A DNA stretch of 64,000 nucleotides from Candidatus Koribacter versatilis Ellin345 (GTDB lineage: Bacteria; Acidobacteriota; Terriglobia; Terriglobales; Acidobacteriaceae): NCBI RefSeq assembly GCF_000014005.1, contig NC_008009.1:3844001-3908000 (forward strand), written 5' to 3'. A program made the translations under genes and the position numbers. Position 1 is the stretch's first letter; every line of letters starts with the position of its first letter. Shown piece after piece: positions 15,826-24,819 of the stretch. The notes beneath the pieces were generated by a model. The model made no database searches. It was not told where the DNA came from and saw nothing but the letters and a program-made list of their open reading frames with translations.

Positions 15826-18033
15826 CTAGCGTTTGAATGCCACGTTGACCAGTAGCTTGTCGCCTTCTACATCTACCACATTGCAGAAGGTCCGTGTGCC
15901 ACCGCGCGTGAAATCGAGCCCGACGCGGCTGTTACCGATGCGGAGATTGCGAACGTGGAGGTGATCGAGCCAGTCCGGCAGTTCGGGATTGACGATGTTC
16001 AACTCTTTGCGTTGCGCGCTGGGGCGGATGCCGAGGACCGAGGTCAGGATGAGGAACATGGCGCCCGACGCCCAAGCCTGGGGCGAACAGGAGACCGGGT
16101 AGTGCACGGGCTCGTCGTTGATACGGCGCTGCACGCCGCAGAAGAGTTCGGGCAGACGGTAGTCGCGAAACTCAAGAGCCGCCTGATAGAGGCTAGTTAG
16201 GACCTGAAGCGCCGGCTCGCGATACTCATTGAGAGCCATGCCGTGGGCAATGAGCGAATTGTCGTGCGGCCAGACGGAGCCGCGATGGTAGCTCAGCGGG
16301 TTGAAGATCCGCTCCGACATTGCGAGCGTTCGCCAGCCCCAGCCGCTATACAGGTCGTCTTGCATGAAGCGCTGCGTGACCATGCGGGCGCGCTCTCGGC
16401 TGAGCATGCGTGTGAAGAGCAGGTGGCCGGGATTGGAAGAGATGACGCGTAGCGGCTTTTTCTCGGCGTCGAGGGCCATGGCGTAGAAGCCTTCGTCGGG
16501 CATCCAGAAAGCCTTGTCGAAGCGCTTGGCCAACTCGGTGGCTTCGCGGCGGAGGCGGTCAGCGGTACCGGTGTCGCCAAAGGTGCGCAGCAACGACGAC
16601 ATGCGGTACTTCGCTTCGTAGACGTAGCCCTGCACTTCGCAGAGCGCGATCGGCGTTTCGGCAACCTTGCCGTCGCGGTGCATGTTGGCGTCCCACGAAT
16701 CTTTCCAGCCTTGGTTGATCAGACCTTTCGGCGAGCGGCGCTGGTATTCAACGAAGCCGTCACCATCGCGATCGCCATAGCGGTCGAGCCACTCCAGCGC
16801 GCGCATCGCTGCGGGTAGGAGATCGCGCACGAGTTGATCGTCGGCAGTCCAGTTGTAAGCCTCGCTGAGGAGAATGAGGAAGAGCGGAGTGGCGTCCACC
16901 GAGCCGTAGTAGGGGCCGAAGGGCATCTCGCCGCAGAGGGTCATCTCGCCTTCGCGGTATTCGTGCAGGATTTTGCCTGGCTCTTCGTCCTGCCATGCAC
17001 TGTCGCGCGTGCCCTGGTAGCGGGCGAGAACACGAAGGGTATCTACCGCGAGTTGCGGATTGAGACAGAGAGATTGATAGGCGGCGATGATGGAATCGCG
17101 ACCGAAAATCGTAGCGAACCACGGAATACCGGCAGCGATGATGTGTTCGTTGCCATTCGGTACCTGGAGAGCGTGGAAATCGCCGATGCCGGTGTTCAGG
17201 GCCGCGTCGAAGACTTCGTTGTTGGTCTTGAAATGCGTGCTGCGGCGTTCCCACTCGTTGAATGCGTGGCGACGCTGCTCTAGGGTGCGCTCCATATTGA
17301 TAGCGGCGTTGCGCGAGGGAACGCGGTTGGAGGCTGGTGTAACACGGGCCTCGATCTGAATGCGCTTGAGCGGTTCAAGCTTCAAATGCCAGCGGCCGAC
17401 GCGGGCCTCGATCTCGTCGGGCTTTGGACTCATTTCCACGAGCGTCTTGCGCATTACGCTGTCGCGGCCGCGGTAGTAGAAGCAGATGGAGGACTCGGTC
17501 AGGACCGGCTGGAAATGCTGGCCCTGAACAGCGCGCGCTACGCCGCGTACCTGAAAGACGTCCACAAAGTCGGCGTCGTAGAGCAGTTCGACTGTGAACT
17601 CCACCGGCGTTTGATTGAAGTTCTCAAACGTAAAGCAATCGAAGAAGACATCGGAACCGAGGACCTGTTCTCTGCGGATGTGGACGGTGTTTTCTGGCAA
17701 GTCGAAGGAATCACGCAGCGTGATGTTTCCGGTGGTGAGCTCGATTTGCGACGAGAACGTTCGTTCCGTGCTCGAGGAGAGCACGACGGCGCGATGGCCG
17801 TCGATACGGAACTCAAGGTGGGAGAGGAAGCGGGTGTCCTGGTGAAAGAAGCCGACGTCGGGCGCGCCGGCGGGAGCTATATCGCCGGCGACGATTGTAG
17901 ACAGGAAGGTCTTCCCATCAATGAGGGTGAGGTTGTTGACCTTCCGCGGTTCGAGCGACTGGAAAGCGATCCTCGGCTCAAGGTGCGGCGAAGGTATCGG
18001 GACTAGCTCTTTCTCATCTATCAACAAGCTCAT
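15826..18033 (-). CDS. Amylo-alpha-1,6-glucosidase / glycogen-debranching-type enzyme
   Basis: The 735-residue protein has the N-terminal bis domain of debranching-type enzymes (about 20-215, with NNLTLIDGKTFLSTIVAGD). The (alpha/alpha)6 barrel from about 290 contains PWFATIFGRDSIIAAYQSL, QGWKDSWDANMHRDG and SVWPHDNSLIAHGM, blocks typical of GH63/GH133-like glucosidases. Acid residues of the barrel are present, but the exact catalytic pair is not assigned here. Its ATG overlaps the stop codon of the upstream GT4 gene (ATGA), so the two are co-translated. Pairing with a glycosyltransferase suggests turnover of an alpha-glucan or a related oligosaccharide. Confidence 0.88.
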   Translation of the reverse strand: MSLLIDEKELVPIPSPHLEPRIAFQSLEPRKVNNLTLIDGKTFLSTIVAGDIAPAGAPDVGFFHQDTRFLSHLEFRIDGHRAVVLSSSTERTFSSQIELTTGNITLRDSFDLPENTVHIRREQVLGSDVFFDCFTFENFNQTPVEFTVELLYDADFVDVFQVRGVARAVQGQHFQPVLTESSICFYYRGRDSVMRKTLVEMSPKPDEIEARVGRWHLKLEPLKRIQIEARVTPASNRVPSRNAAINMERTLEQRRHAFNEWERRSTHFKTNNEVFDAALNTGIGDFHALQVPNGNEHIIAAGIPWFATIFGRDSIIAAYQSLCLNPQLAVDTLRVLARYQGTRDSAWQDEEPGKILHEYREGEMTLCGEMPFGPYYGSVDATPLFLILLSEAYNWTADDQLVRDLLPAAMRALEWLDRYGDRDGDGFVEYQRRSPKGLINQGWKDSWDANMHRDGKVAETPIALCEVQGYVYEAKYRMSSLLRTFGDTGTADRLRREATELAKRFDKAFWMPDEGFYAMALDAEKKPLRVISSNPGHLLFTRMLSRERARMVTQRFMQDDLYSGWGWRTLAMSERIFNPLSYHRGSVWPHDNSLIAHGMALNEYREPALQVLTSLYQAALEFRDYRLPELFCGVQRRINDEPVHYPVSCSPQAWASGAMFLILTSVLGIRPSAQRKELNIVNPELPDWLDHLHVRNLRIGNSRVGLDFTRGGTRTFCNVVDVEGDKLLVNVAFKR

Positions 18034-19124
18034 GCTGCGATAGTGTTCCCTCCTGACAATTGCGTCAACGGTTCAATGTCTTCGGCCTCGGGTGCGGCGA
18101 GGGCGCGCGACTCGACGACATCGCGGAACAACTCGGCGTAACGCGAAACCATTTTTTCCAGCGAGAACTCACGTTCTACGTATTCGCGAACGCGGGCGGG
18201 ATCGAACTTATTGGCGTCTTTGGCGCGCGCAGCCATATCTTCCACGTCTTTGCAGATGAAGCCGCCGACGCCGTGCGAGACAACCTCTTCTACCGCACCG
18301 CCCGACAGCGCGAGTACGGGTGCTCCGCAAGCCATAGCTTCGATCATTACGAGGCCGAAAGGTTCATGCCACTGAATTGGGAAGAGCATGGCGATGGAGT
18401 TCTTGAGGAGCTCGTTCTTTGCCGGCAGGTCGGCCTCGCCGACGTATTCGATGAACTTGCCATCGACGTGCGGTTTGACCTGCGATTCCCAGTAGCCGCG
18501 GTAGCAGGGCTGGATTTCACCGGCGATCTTTAAGGGGATTCCGGCACGCTTCGCGACCTCGATTGCGAGGTGGGTGCCTTTCATGGGGGCGATTCGTCCG
18601 AGGAAGCTCAGGTGTTCGCGCCTGCCATCCTTCCAGGTGTAGAGATTGGTGTCGAGGCCATGGTGGATGGTGCGCATTCTCGCCATGGACTCGCGTTGAC
18701 GCTGGAAGTCGCTGATGGTAACGAACTCAACCTCCGGATAGTAGGCGTAGAACTTGGCGAGATGTTCGTCGTGGACGTGGTGCATGGTGTAGACCATGGG
18801 CACGTCGACGAGGCGTGACATGGCGAGCGCGGGAGCACTGTTCACGTGAATGATGTCGCAGGCTTTGGAGGCATCACGAATCGCCCACGCGCTGTGGTTG
18901 ATGTCCGTGAGATTGGCAAACACTTCGCCTTCGATAGGCCACTGCGATTTCGCGTAGAGCGATCGCACTTCCGTGTCAACGGTGGATTCCCCGTTGGCAT
19001 ACACCACTACATCGATCCCTTGCTTCTTGAGTCCCTCGGCTAACTGCGCAACGAAAAGTTCGGTGCCGCCATACTTGCGAGGAGGGACTGGTATGAAAGG
19101 CGGTGCGACTAAGGCAACTCGCAT
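18030..19124 (-). CDS. GT4-family glycosyltransferase
   Basis: This is a retaining GT-B glycosyltransferase of 364 residues. The N-terminal Rossmann domain starts MRVALVAPPFIPVPPRKYGGTE, with the acceptor-side Gly-Gly loop. The C-terminal nucleotide-sugar domain has HEPFGLVMIEAMACGAPVLAL, the EX7E signature of GT4. It is cytosolic with no transmembrane segment. It is separated from the CgeB-like trio by 111 bases, which could hold its own promoter, but shares an ATGA overlap with the debranching gene downstream. Donor and acceptor cannot be deduced. Confidence 0.9.
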   Translation of the reverse strand: MRVALVAPPFIPVPPRKYGGTELFVAQLAEGLKKQGIDVVVYANGESTVDTEVRSLYAKSQWPIEGEVFANLTDINHSAWAIRDASKACDIIHVNSAPALAMSRLVDVPMVYTMHHVHDEHLAKFYAYYPEVEFVTISDFQRQRESMARMRTIHHGLDTNLYTWKDGRREHLSFLGRIAPMKGTHLAIEVAKRAGIPLKIAGEIQPCYRGYWESQVKPHVDGKFIEYVGEADLPAKNELLKNSIAMLFPIQWHEPFGLVMIEAMACGAPVLALSGGAVEEVVSHGVGGFICKDVEDMAARAKDANKFDPARVREYVEREFSLEKMVSRYAELFRDVVESRALAAPEAEDIEPLTQLSGGNTIAA

Positions 19125-19235
19125 ACGTCTCCTCTGCTTGCGGAAAGGAAATGATCAGGTCTTCTTGATTGGCCGCTTGCTGTTCTTTATTAAAAGATGC
19201 CTTACAACGGGCAGGTGTTGTGAAGCGGCTAGGGA

Positions 19236-20360
19236 CTAAGGCGCTTTTGCGAGTGGCTCACATTCACTGGCTACCGCAGGCGAACGGTGCACGGCCAGGA
19301 CCTTCATGATCTGGTCTTCGAACTGCTGTGCGCGGCGCTGACTGGTGTGCTCCGCGAGCACGCGTTCCTGGGCGGCCAAGCCAATCCTCTCGATCTCTTC
19401 CTCGCTAAGGTCGGTGATGAAGTGCAGCACATCGCGATGGTCCGCGGGGAGAAGGATTTCGCGCCCGGGAGTGAAGAAGGAATCGAGGCCAGGCCAGTTG
19501 TCGGAAATAATCGCGGCACCGCAGGCGGCGGCTTCGAAGAGGCGGACAGAGGGAGAGTAGCCCGCCTGCACCATGTCGCGACGGGTGACGTTGAGGGTGA
19601 AACGCGACGACGAATAGAAGCGTGCGTGCCAGCGCGGGTTGAGATGGAATATTCGCTTCACATTTGCCGGCCAGGTGATGGTCTTGGGGTACTGTGGGCC
19701 AGCGACGATGAACTTGCGTCGAAGCAGCATGGTTGCCGGTTTGCAGAGTAGCTCTTCGATCTTCGGCTGCCGGTCGGGCGCATACGTACCCATGTAGCTG
19801 AGATCGCACGCGAACCGCTGGTTGACGCCGAAGCGCCGGTATTCGTCGGGATCGAAGGAGCAGTAGAGCGGGTAAGCACGTTGTGCGCCGAAGCGGGATT
19901 CCAACTCACGCAGCATGGGGCCGCCGGTGAAGCTGAAGTAGATGTCGAACCCGGGAACCTGCGCTTTCTGCAGATAGTCAGTGGCGTCGCGCTCGCGGAG
20001 GGCTGCGACCGTGATCGGGGTGTCGATGTCGTAGTAGGTCTTGGCGCGGACGGGCGAGTCGAAGATCTCTTCGGCGGCGGCGATGCCATCGGGAAAGTAC
20101 GAGCCCAGCATGGCGACATCCGCACTGCGCAACTCAGCGCGAACGGTTGGGAGAATGGCGTCCCAGTCTTCATACAGACGAACGGTGCAGAATTGCGGCT
20201 CGGGAAGATCGCGATTCGAGGCGTACCACTCTACGTTCTTCTCGAAGAAGACAATGCGATGCCCGCGTTCGCGCAAAGCCTGGCAGAGCGCGCGAAACGT
20301 GGTTGCGTGCCCGTTTCCCCAGGATGAAGTAATGGAGAGCCCGAAGATGACGATCTTCAT
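19236..20360 (-). CDS. CgeB-like glycosyltransferase, third tandem copy
   Basis: The 374-residue protein is a GT-B enzyme of the CgeB/glycosyltransferase-1 type. ATG 20360 is chosen because the Rossmann strand begins there (MKIVIFGLSITSSWGNGHA) and AGGCAATCCT precedes it. The C-terminal half carries the donor-site block SVRLFEAAACGAAIISDNWPGLDSFF. It is clearly paralogous to the next two upstream genes in both the N-terminal FGxSxxSSxxNGxA segment and the C-terminal FxPGxEIL segment. Ten bases separate it from the preceding gene. The specific sugar is unknown. Confidence 0.87.
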   Translation of the reverse strand: MKIVIFGLSITSSWGNGHATTFRALCQALRERGHRIVFFEKNVEWYASNRDLPEPQFCTVRLYEDWDAILPTVRAELRSADVAMLGSYFPDGIAAAEEIFDSPVRAKTYYDIDTPITVAALRERDATDYLQKAQVPGFDIYFSFTGGPMLRELESRFGAQRAYPLYCSFDPDEYRRFGVNQRFACDLSYMGTYAPDRQPKIEELLCKPATMLLRRKFIVAGPQYPKTITWPANVKRIFHLNPRWHARFYSSSRFTLNVTRRDMVQAGYSPSVRLFEAAACGAAIISDNWPGLDSFFTPGREILLPADHRDVLHFITDLSEEEIERIGLAAQERVLAEHTSQRRAQQFEDQIMKVLAVHRSPAVASECEPLAKAP

Positions 20361-20370
20361 AGGATTGCCT

Positions 20371-21471
20371 CTACACCGCTTGTCGGAGTTCGTGCCGTTC
20401 CCTCTGCGGAGCCGAACTTCTGAAAATCGACATCGCGAGTTCCGCACGCTGGGCGTATAGGTGGTCACGCAGGGCGTGGGTACGCATCGCTTGTCCAATC
20501 GCGCGGGCCTTCTTCGGTGGCGTCGTTCGGAGAAGGTGGACGATCTCGTCGGCGCTGGATGCGACCAGGATCTCGTTGCCTGGCTCGAAGAACGTTTCGA
20601 TACCCTTCCAGTGATCGGTAATGAGACATGCGCCGGCGCCGGCTGCTTCGAATACACGCGTCGGAGGGGAGAACCCGACGTCAGCCATGGATTCGCGGTT
20701 GATGTTGAGGACCATGCGCGCGGAGCAATTCACGCGATTGTGGTCGCCAGTGCGGACGTGGCCGATCCAGCGGACGTTCGGCGGTAGCTCCTTGTTGCCC
20801 CAACCCTCTCCGCCCAGGATGAACTTGCATTCCGGCGCGAGTTCGGCGGTGCGCAGGAAGAACTGCTCGACACGCCGTTCGCGATCTGGCAACCGGTTGC
20901 CGACGAAAACAAGATCGCAAGCGAAATCTGAACTCGGGTCGGCCGGGTGGTGCGATTCGGGCTCGAGTGCGTTATAAACGGGGTGGCAATTCTTCGCACC
21001 GAGTTGGAGATATCGTTGAACGATAGGCGGGCCGCCACCGTAGGTGAAGACGAAATCGTACTCGGGAATGCAGGCGCGGAAGGGATTCAACGGCTCGGCT
21101 TCGACACTAGACAGCGTGGCCGGGGCGTCCACGTCCCAGAAGGCAACGCGGGTGCGTGGGGAGCGGCAGTCGAGGACGCGGCGCTCGAGCAGCGCATCTT
21201 CGGCGCCGATTCCACTGTGCTTGATGACCAGGTCGGAGTCGCTGGCGAGGCGCAGGAGCCAATCAATGTCGTCGGGCGTGCGGTAGACCAGAGATTTCGC
21301 ATAGCTGTAGTCGCCCGGGTCGCGATTCTGCTGGCGTTTGTAGATGTCGGGCTCAGCAAAAATGATTTCGCAACCCAACGCCGCGAGGTTCTTGTAAATG
21401 CCGCGGTAGTAGGTCGCCGCACCGTTCCAGTACGACGAAACCAGGCTGGAGCCGAAGACGAAGATCTTCAC
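20371..21471 (-). CDS. CgeB-like glycosyltransferase, second tandem copy
   Basis: The start is set at GTG 21471, not the ATG 18 bases upstream: GTG overlaps the previous stop as GTGA, has AGGAG at good distance, and directly begins the Rossmann strand VKIFVFGSSLVSSYWNGAATYY. The 366-residue product shares the GT-B layout of its neighbours, with TRVFEAAGAGACLITDHWKGIETFFEPG as donor-binding block. It is probably a step in assembly of the same glycan as its paralogues. Confidence 0.87.
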   Translation of the reverse strand: MKIFVFGSSLVSSYWNGAATYYRGIYKNLAALGCEIIFAEPDIYKRQQNRDPGDYSYAKSLVYRTPDDIDWLLRLASDSDLVIKHSGIGAEDALLERRVLDCRSPRTRVAFWDVDAPATLSSVEAEPLNPFRACIPEYDFVFTYGGGPPIVQRYLQLGAKNCHPVYNALEPESHHPADPSSDFACDLVFVGNRLPDRERRVEQFFLRTAELAPECKFILGGEGWGNKELPPNVRWIGHVRTGDHNRVNCSARMVLNINRESMADVGFSPPTRVFEAAGAGACLITDHWKGIETFFEPGNEILVASSADEIVHLLRTTPPKKARAIGQAMRTHALRDHLYAQRAELAMSIFRSSAPQRERHELRQAV

Positions 21472-22586
21472 CTTGTCATCTCCTCGCAAATTTCCTGTAG
21501 TTGTTGCGCGCGATGGGCGCAGGTGTGGCGGGCGCGCACGGTTTCCATACCGCTAGCGCTGAGTTGGGTGCGGGCAGCGTCGTCGCTCAACAAGTGAGCG
21601 AGTTCCGCGGTCATCGCTTCGCCGCTCTCCACCACGAGGTAGTCGTGTCCAGGACGGAAGAGATTTTCGGCGTCGCTCCATGGGGAACACACCAGAGGTA
21701 CGCCGCAGGCGAGCGCTTCGAAGACGCGGATCGTCGGGATGCCGCTCAGTCCGTTGGCGTACTCGCGACGAGGGACGTGCAATGCGACGCAGCTCTGCGA
21801 AAATGCCGCCGGCACGGAGAGATTCGGCAGATAGCCCTGATAATCGATTCCGGCTGTCTCGAGGGTCTGGATCGCGATCTCCGGATAGCGAACGCCGTGG
21901 ACCTTAAATTTTCTGTCAGGTAACTCGGTTGCGGGACGGACTAGGAACTCGAGAAGTTCCTTCGTGCGCTCTTCATCCCCCCAATTCCCGACCCACACTA
22001 CGTCGGTGGATTTGTCGGACCTGATGGGATGGAAGTTGTCGATGTCGGCGGCTTCGTGGAAGGTCCAGACCTTTGGAATACCGAAGCCGTCGCGATAGAT
22101 GCGGGTGATGGGCTCGCCGAATGCTAGAACGCCGTCGAACAGGTGGAGCGGAAAGCGAAGGATCTCTCCGGCACGAGAATAGGCGCGATGGTGAGTGTCG
22201 TGAAACAACGCGCGAAAACCGAATTTCTCCTTGCGCGACAGGATCGCACTCGCAATCGCCGGATCGTTCCATTCGTGGATGATGACGAAGTCGGCGTCGC
22301 TTAGATGCTCGTCGAGAAACTCATCGAACTTGTTGTTGCGATCGTAGAACCGCACGTCGAGCATGGGGAACTTGGCGCGGAACTGGTCAATGGATTCAAT
22401 GGCGCGATCGCATTCGCTGTTCACAAGATTGGAGAGCGACCACGCCCCGAGTTCTTCAAAGCAGCGGACTTCGTGCCCTAGTTTGCCGAGTTCGCGGGCG
22501 AGACCGCGCAGGAAATGCGCGTTGCCGTGGTTCCAGTCCGAGACCCAGGAGTGTGCGAAGAAGCGGATTTTGAAACGATCGCTCAT
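21468..22586 (-). CDS. CgeB-like glycosyltransferase, first tandem copy
   Basis: The product is a 372-residue GT-B enzyme beginning MSDRFKIRFFAHSWVSDWNHGNAHF. The C-terminal donor-site block is TIRVFEALACGVPLVCSPWSDAENLF. Its ATG overlaps the stop codon of the GT4 gene upstream (ATGA), and its own stop overlaps the next start (GTGA). It is the most diverged of the three paralogues, with a longer central segment. No membrane segments. Confidence 0.87.
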   Translation of the reverse strand: MSDRFKIRFFAHSWVSDWNHGNAHFLRGLARELGKLGHEVRCFEELGAWSLSNLVNSECDRAIESIDQFRAKFPMLDVRFYDRNNKFDEFLDEHLSDADFVIIHEWNDPAIASAILSRKEKFGFRALFHDTHHRAYSRAGEILRFPLHLFDGVLAFGEPITRIYRDGFGIPKVWTFHEAADIDNFHPIRSDKSTDVVWVGNWGDEERTKELLEFLVRPATELPDRKFKVHGVRYPEIAIQTLETAGIDYQGYLPNLSVPAAFSQSCVALHVPRREYANGLSGIPTIRVFEALACGVPLVCSPWSDAENLFRPGHDYLVVESGEAMTAELAHLLSDDAARTQLSASGMETVRARHTCAHRAQQLQEICEEMTR

Positions 22587-23692
22587 GCTGCTTGCGTGCG
22601 CGCTCCCAGTTTTCGATAGAGCGCCAAATATTCGTCCACCATGCGGTCCGCATTGAAGTACTGGCGCGCGCGGTTATAGGCGAGATTGGCGAAGGTGAGA
22701 CGCAGATCGCGATTGCCCGCCATTCGATTGAGAGCATCGAACAACGACGCGGCATCGTTCGAATCGAAATAGCACGCCGACTCGCCCCATATCTCGCGAA
22801 AGCTGGGGATATCGTTGGCGACGAGGGCACAACGCGACAATGCGGCTTCCAGCGGCGCAAGGCCGAAAGGTTCGTAGCGCGAGGTTGCGGCGTAGATCGA
22901 GGCCCGACTGTAAATGTGGCGCAGTTGACCTTCGGATTGATGGCCTATGACGCGCACACGAGTGCGATCGATGAACGCGAAGGGCGAGCCTTCGCGAAAT
23001 ACTTCGTCGGGATGCTGTTCGGTGCCGGCAATAGTGATGGGCATGCGAGCTACGCCATGAAGCAGGAGCGAAACCTGCTTGCCGGAGTCCCAGAGGCGTC
23101 CGACAGAAACAATCCCGGCTTCCTTGCTGACGTGAGGGTTAAACAATAAGGGTGAACGTCCGTTGTAGATAACGCTCGAGGCACGAGGTTCGCAGTAATA
23201 GCGCTCGACGTTGTCGAGCATCCAGCGCGATGGCGCGACGACGGTGGTCGCCTGCTCGAGGCCAGACTGAACCACATCGCGGTACCAGGCCATCCACGGG
23301 ATCTCGTTCGGTACCTCGCCCTTCACCGATGCCCACCAGCTGACGACATCGCTGTGGGCGACGACGATCTTCGGAATGTCTACTTTGAGGGCGCCGTAGG
23401 CGAACTGATTCAGGTGCAGAACGTCAGGACGGACTTCATCAATGATCGCGTGCAGGTATTCAGAGGAAGCGTCGATATCGTCGCGCGCTTCCTGCATCCA
23501 TTCCAGGCGGAAGGCGGTGGCACGGAAATCAACGGAGCGGACGGTATCGAGCCACTCGGTCTGTGCGGGCGACGGGATCTCGCCGAAGCTGACCAGCGTT
23601 ACGCGCACCCCACGACGCACCAGGCCCGTCACCAGTTCCCTGGCGTAGGTCCAAACGCCGCCAATCGTGTCTGCCGTGACGAGTACGTGCAT
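22583..23692 (-). CDS. GT4-family glycosyltransferase
   Basis: A 369-residue retaining GT-B glycosyltransferase starting MHVLVTADTIGGVWTYARELV, with the Gly-Gly acceptor loop. The donor domain contains SRYEPFGLAPLEAALSRCALVANDIPSFREIW. Both sequence and position (directly after the epimerase, 8-base gap) suggest it uses the sugar nucleotide that the epimerase makes, which is inference. It is co-translated with the CgeB-like genes through an ATGA junction. Confidence 0.9.
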   Translation of the reverse strand: MHVLVTADTIGGVWTYARELVTGLVRRGVRVTLVSFGEIPSPAQTEWLDTVRSVDFRATAFRLEWMQEARDDIDASSEYLHAIIDEVRPDVLHLNQFAYGALKVDIPKIVVAHSDVVSWWASVKGEVPNEIPWMAWYRDVVQSGLEQATTVVAPSRWMLDNVERYYCEPRASSVIYNGRSPLLFNPHVSKEAGIVSVGRLWDSGKQVSLLLHGVARMPITIAGTEQHPDEVFREGSPFAFIDRTRVRVIGHQSEGQLRHIYSRASIYAATSRYEPFGLAPLEAALSRCALVANDIPSFREIWGESACYFDSNDAASLFDALNRMAGNRDLRLTFANLAYNRARQYFNADRMVDEYLALYRKLGARTQAA

Positions 23693-23700
23693 GCTTGCTC

Positions 23701-24819
23701 CTAAGCCGTCAATCCGTAAGCCGTGAGCTGCTGCGTGGCATCCGAGACCTTGTCGGTAGCGGACTGATTGCGCAGCCAGGCAACGAGCTCACCGATGCCA
23801 TCCGCGAAGCGATGCTTGGGCCGGTAGCCGAGGACCTTCTGCGCCAGACCGATGTCAGCGAAACAGTGGCGAATGTCTCCGGCGCGATACTTGCCGGTGA
23901 TTTCAGGCTCGACGTGAAGGCCGAGGGCGGCGCCGAGAATGTCAGCTACTTGAGAAATCGAGATTGGCGCGCCTGAGCCGATGTTGATGGCCAGGCCGTT
24001 CGCCTCTTCGCGGTCCATAGCCAGCAAATTCGCCTGCACGATGTCGTGCACACTGACGAAATCCCGCTGCTGCTCGCCATCTTCGAAAATCATGGGAGAG
24101 CGGTGATTCAGCAAGCGCGAGGCAAAGATCGCTGCCACACCGGTGTAAGGGTTCGAAAGCGCCTGCCGCGTGCCGTAGATGTTGAAGTATCGCAATGCGA
24201 CCACCGGCGCTCCATAGGTGCGGCCATAGAGAAGACACATCTCTTCCTGGTCTTTTTTCGAGAGGGCGTAGATGGAAGTGCACTGCAACCGCTTGGATTC
24301 GTCGGTGGGAATAGGCGCGAGCTTCGCGTTACAGACGGGGCAAAGCGCTTCCCACTCCTTCTTCCGCAATTGATCGATCGGCCGAGGCTCGGGAGCAATG
24401 TCGCCGTGCTCGGCGCACCGGTACTTCCCTTCGCCGTAGATGGACATTGAGGAGGCGACAACCAGCTTCTCGAAATCGCGGCGGCTGTCGAGCATCGCTT
24501 GCAGCAAGTTGGCGGTGCCCTGCGTGTTAGCGCTCATGTAATGGGAAATCTCATACATGGACTGTCCAACGCCGACAGCAGCGGCTTTGTGAAAGATGAC
24601 GTCGATGTTTTCGAGCGAGCGGCGAACGGCGTCAAGGTCGCGCATGTCGCCTTGAATGAACTCGATGTCGGTGGCGAGATAGCTTGGCAAGCCGTGTGGA
24701 TGCACCTGGGGCGAGAGGTTGTCAAAGACGCGAACGCTGTGGCCTGCACGGAGCAAGGCGTCGACCAAGTGCGATCCCACAAACCCCGCGCCGCCCGTGA
24801 CCAGGATTCGTTTTCTCAT
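23701..24819 (-). CDS. NAD-dependent sugar-nucleotide epimerase/dehydratase with Cys-rich insert
   Basis: The 372-residue extended SDR interconverts or oxidises nucleotide sugars. The NAD motif is TGGAGFVGSH (8-17); the catalytic pair is Tyr184/Lys188 in YALSK, with Ser123-124 upstream. An insert before the catalytic Tyr carries Cys135, His138, Cys160 and Cys163 (CPVC), suggesting a zinc knuckle. I recall similar inserts in dTDP-L-rhamnose 4-epimerase-like enzymes, but cannot assign the substrate firmly. ATG 24819 overlaps the stop of the glycoside hydrolase gene (ATGA), which also fixes the start. Confidence 0.88.
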   Translation of the reverse strand: MRKRILVTGGAGFVGSHLVDALLRAGHSVRVFDNLSPQVHPHGLPSYLATDIEFIQGDMRDLDAVRRSLENIDVIFHKAAAVGVGQSMYEISHYMSANTQGTANLLQAMLDSRRDFEKLVVASSMSIYGEGKYRCAEHGDIAPEPRPIDQLRKKEWEALCPVCNAKLAPIPTDESKRLQCTSIYALSKKDQEEMCLLYGRTYGAPVVALRYFNIYGTRQALSNPYTGVAAIFASRLLNHRSPMIFEDGEQQRDFVSVHDIVQANLLAMDREEANGLAINIGSGAPISISQVADILGAALGLHVEPEITGKYRAGDIRHCFADIGLAQKVLGYRPKHRFADGIGELVAWLRNQSATDKVSDATQQLTAYGLTA

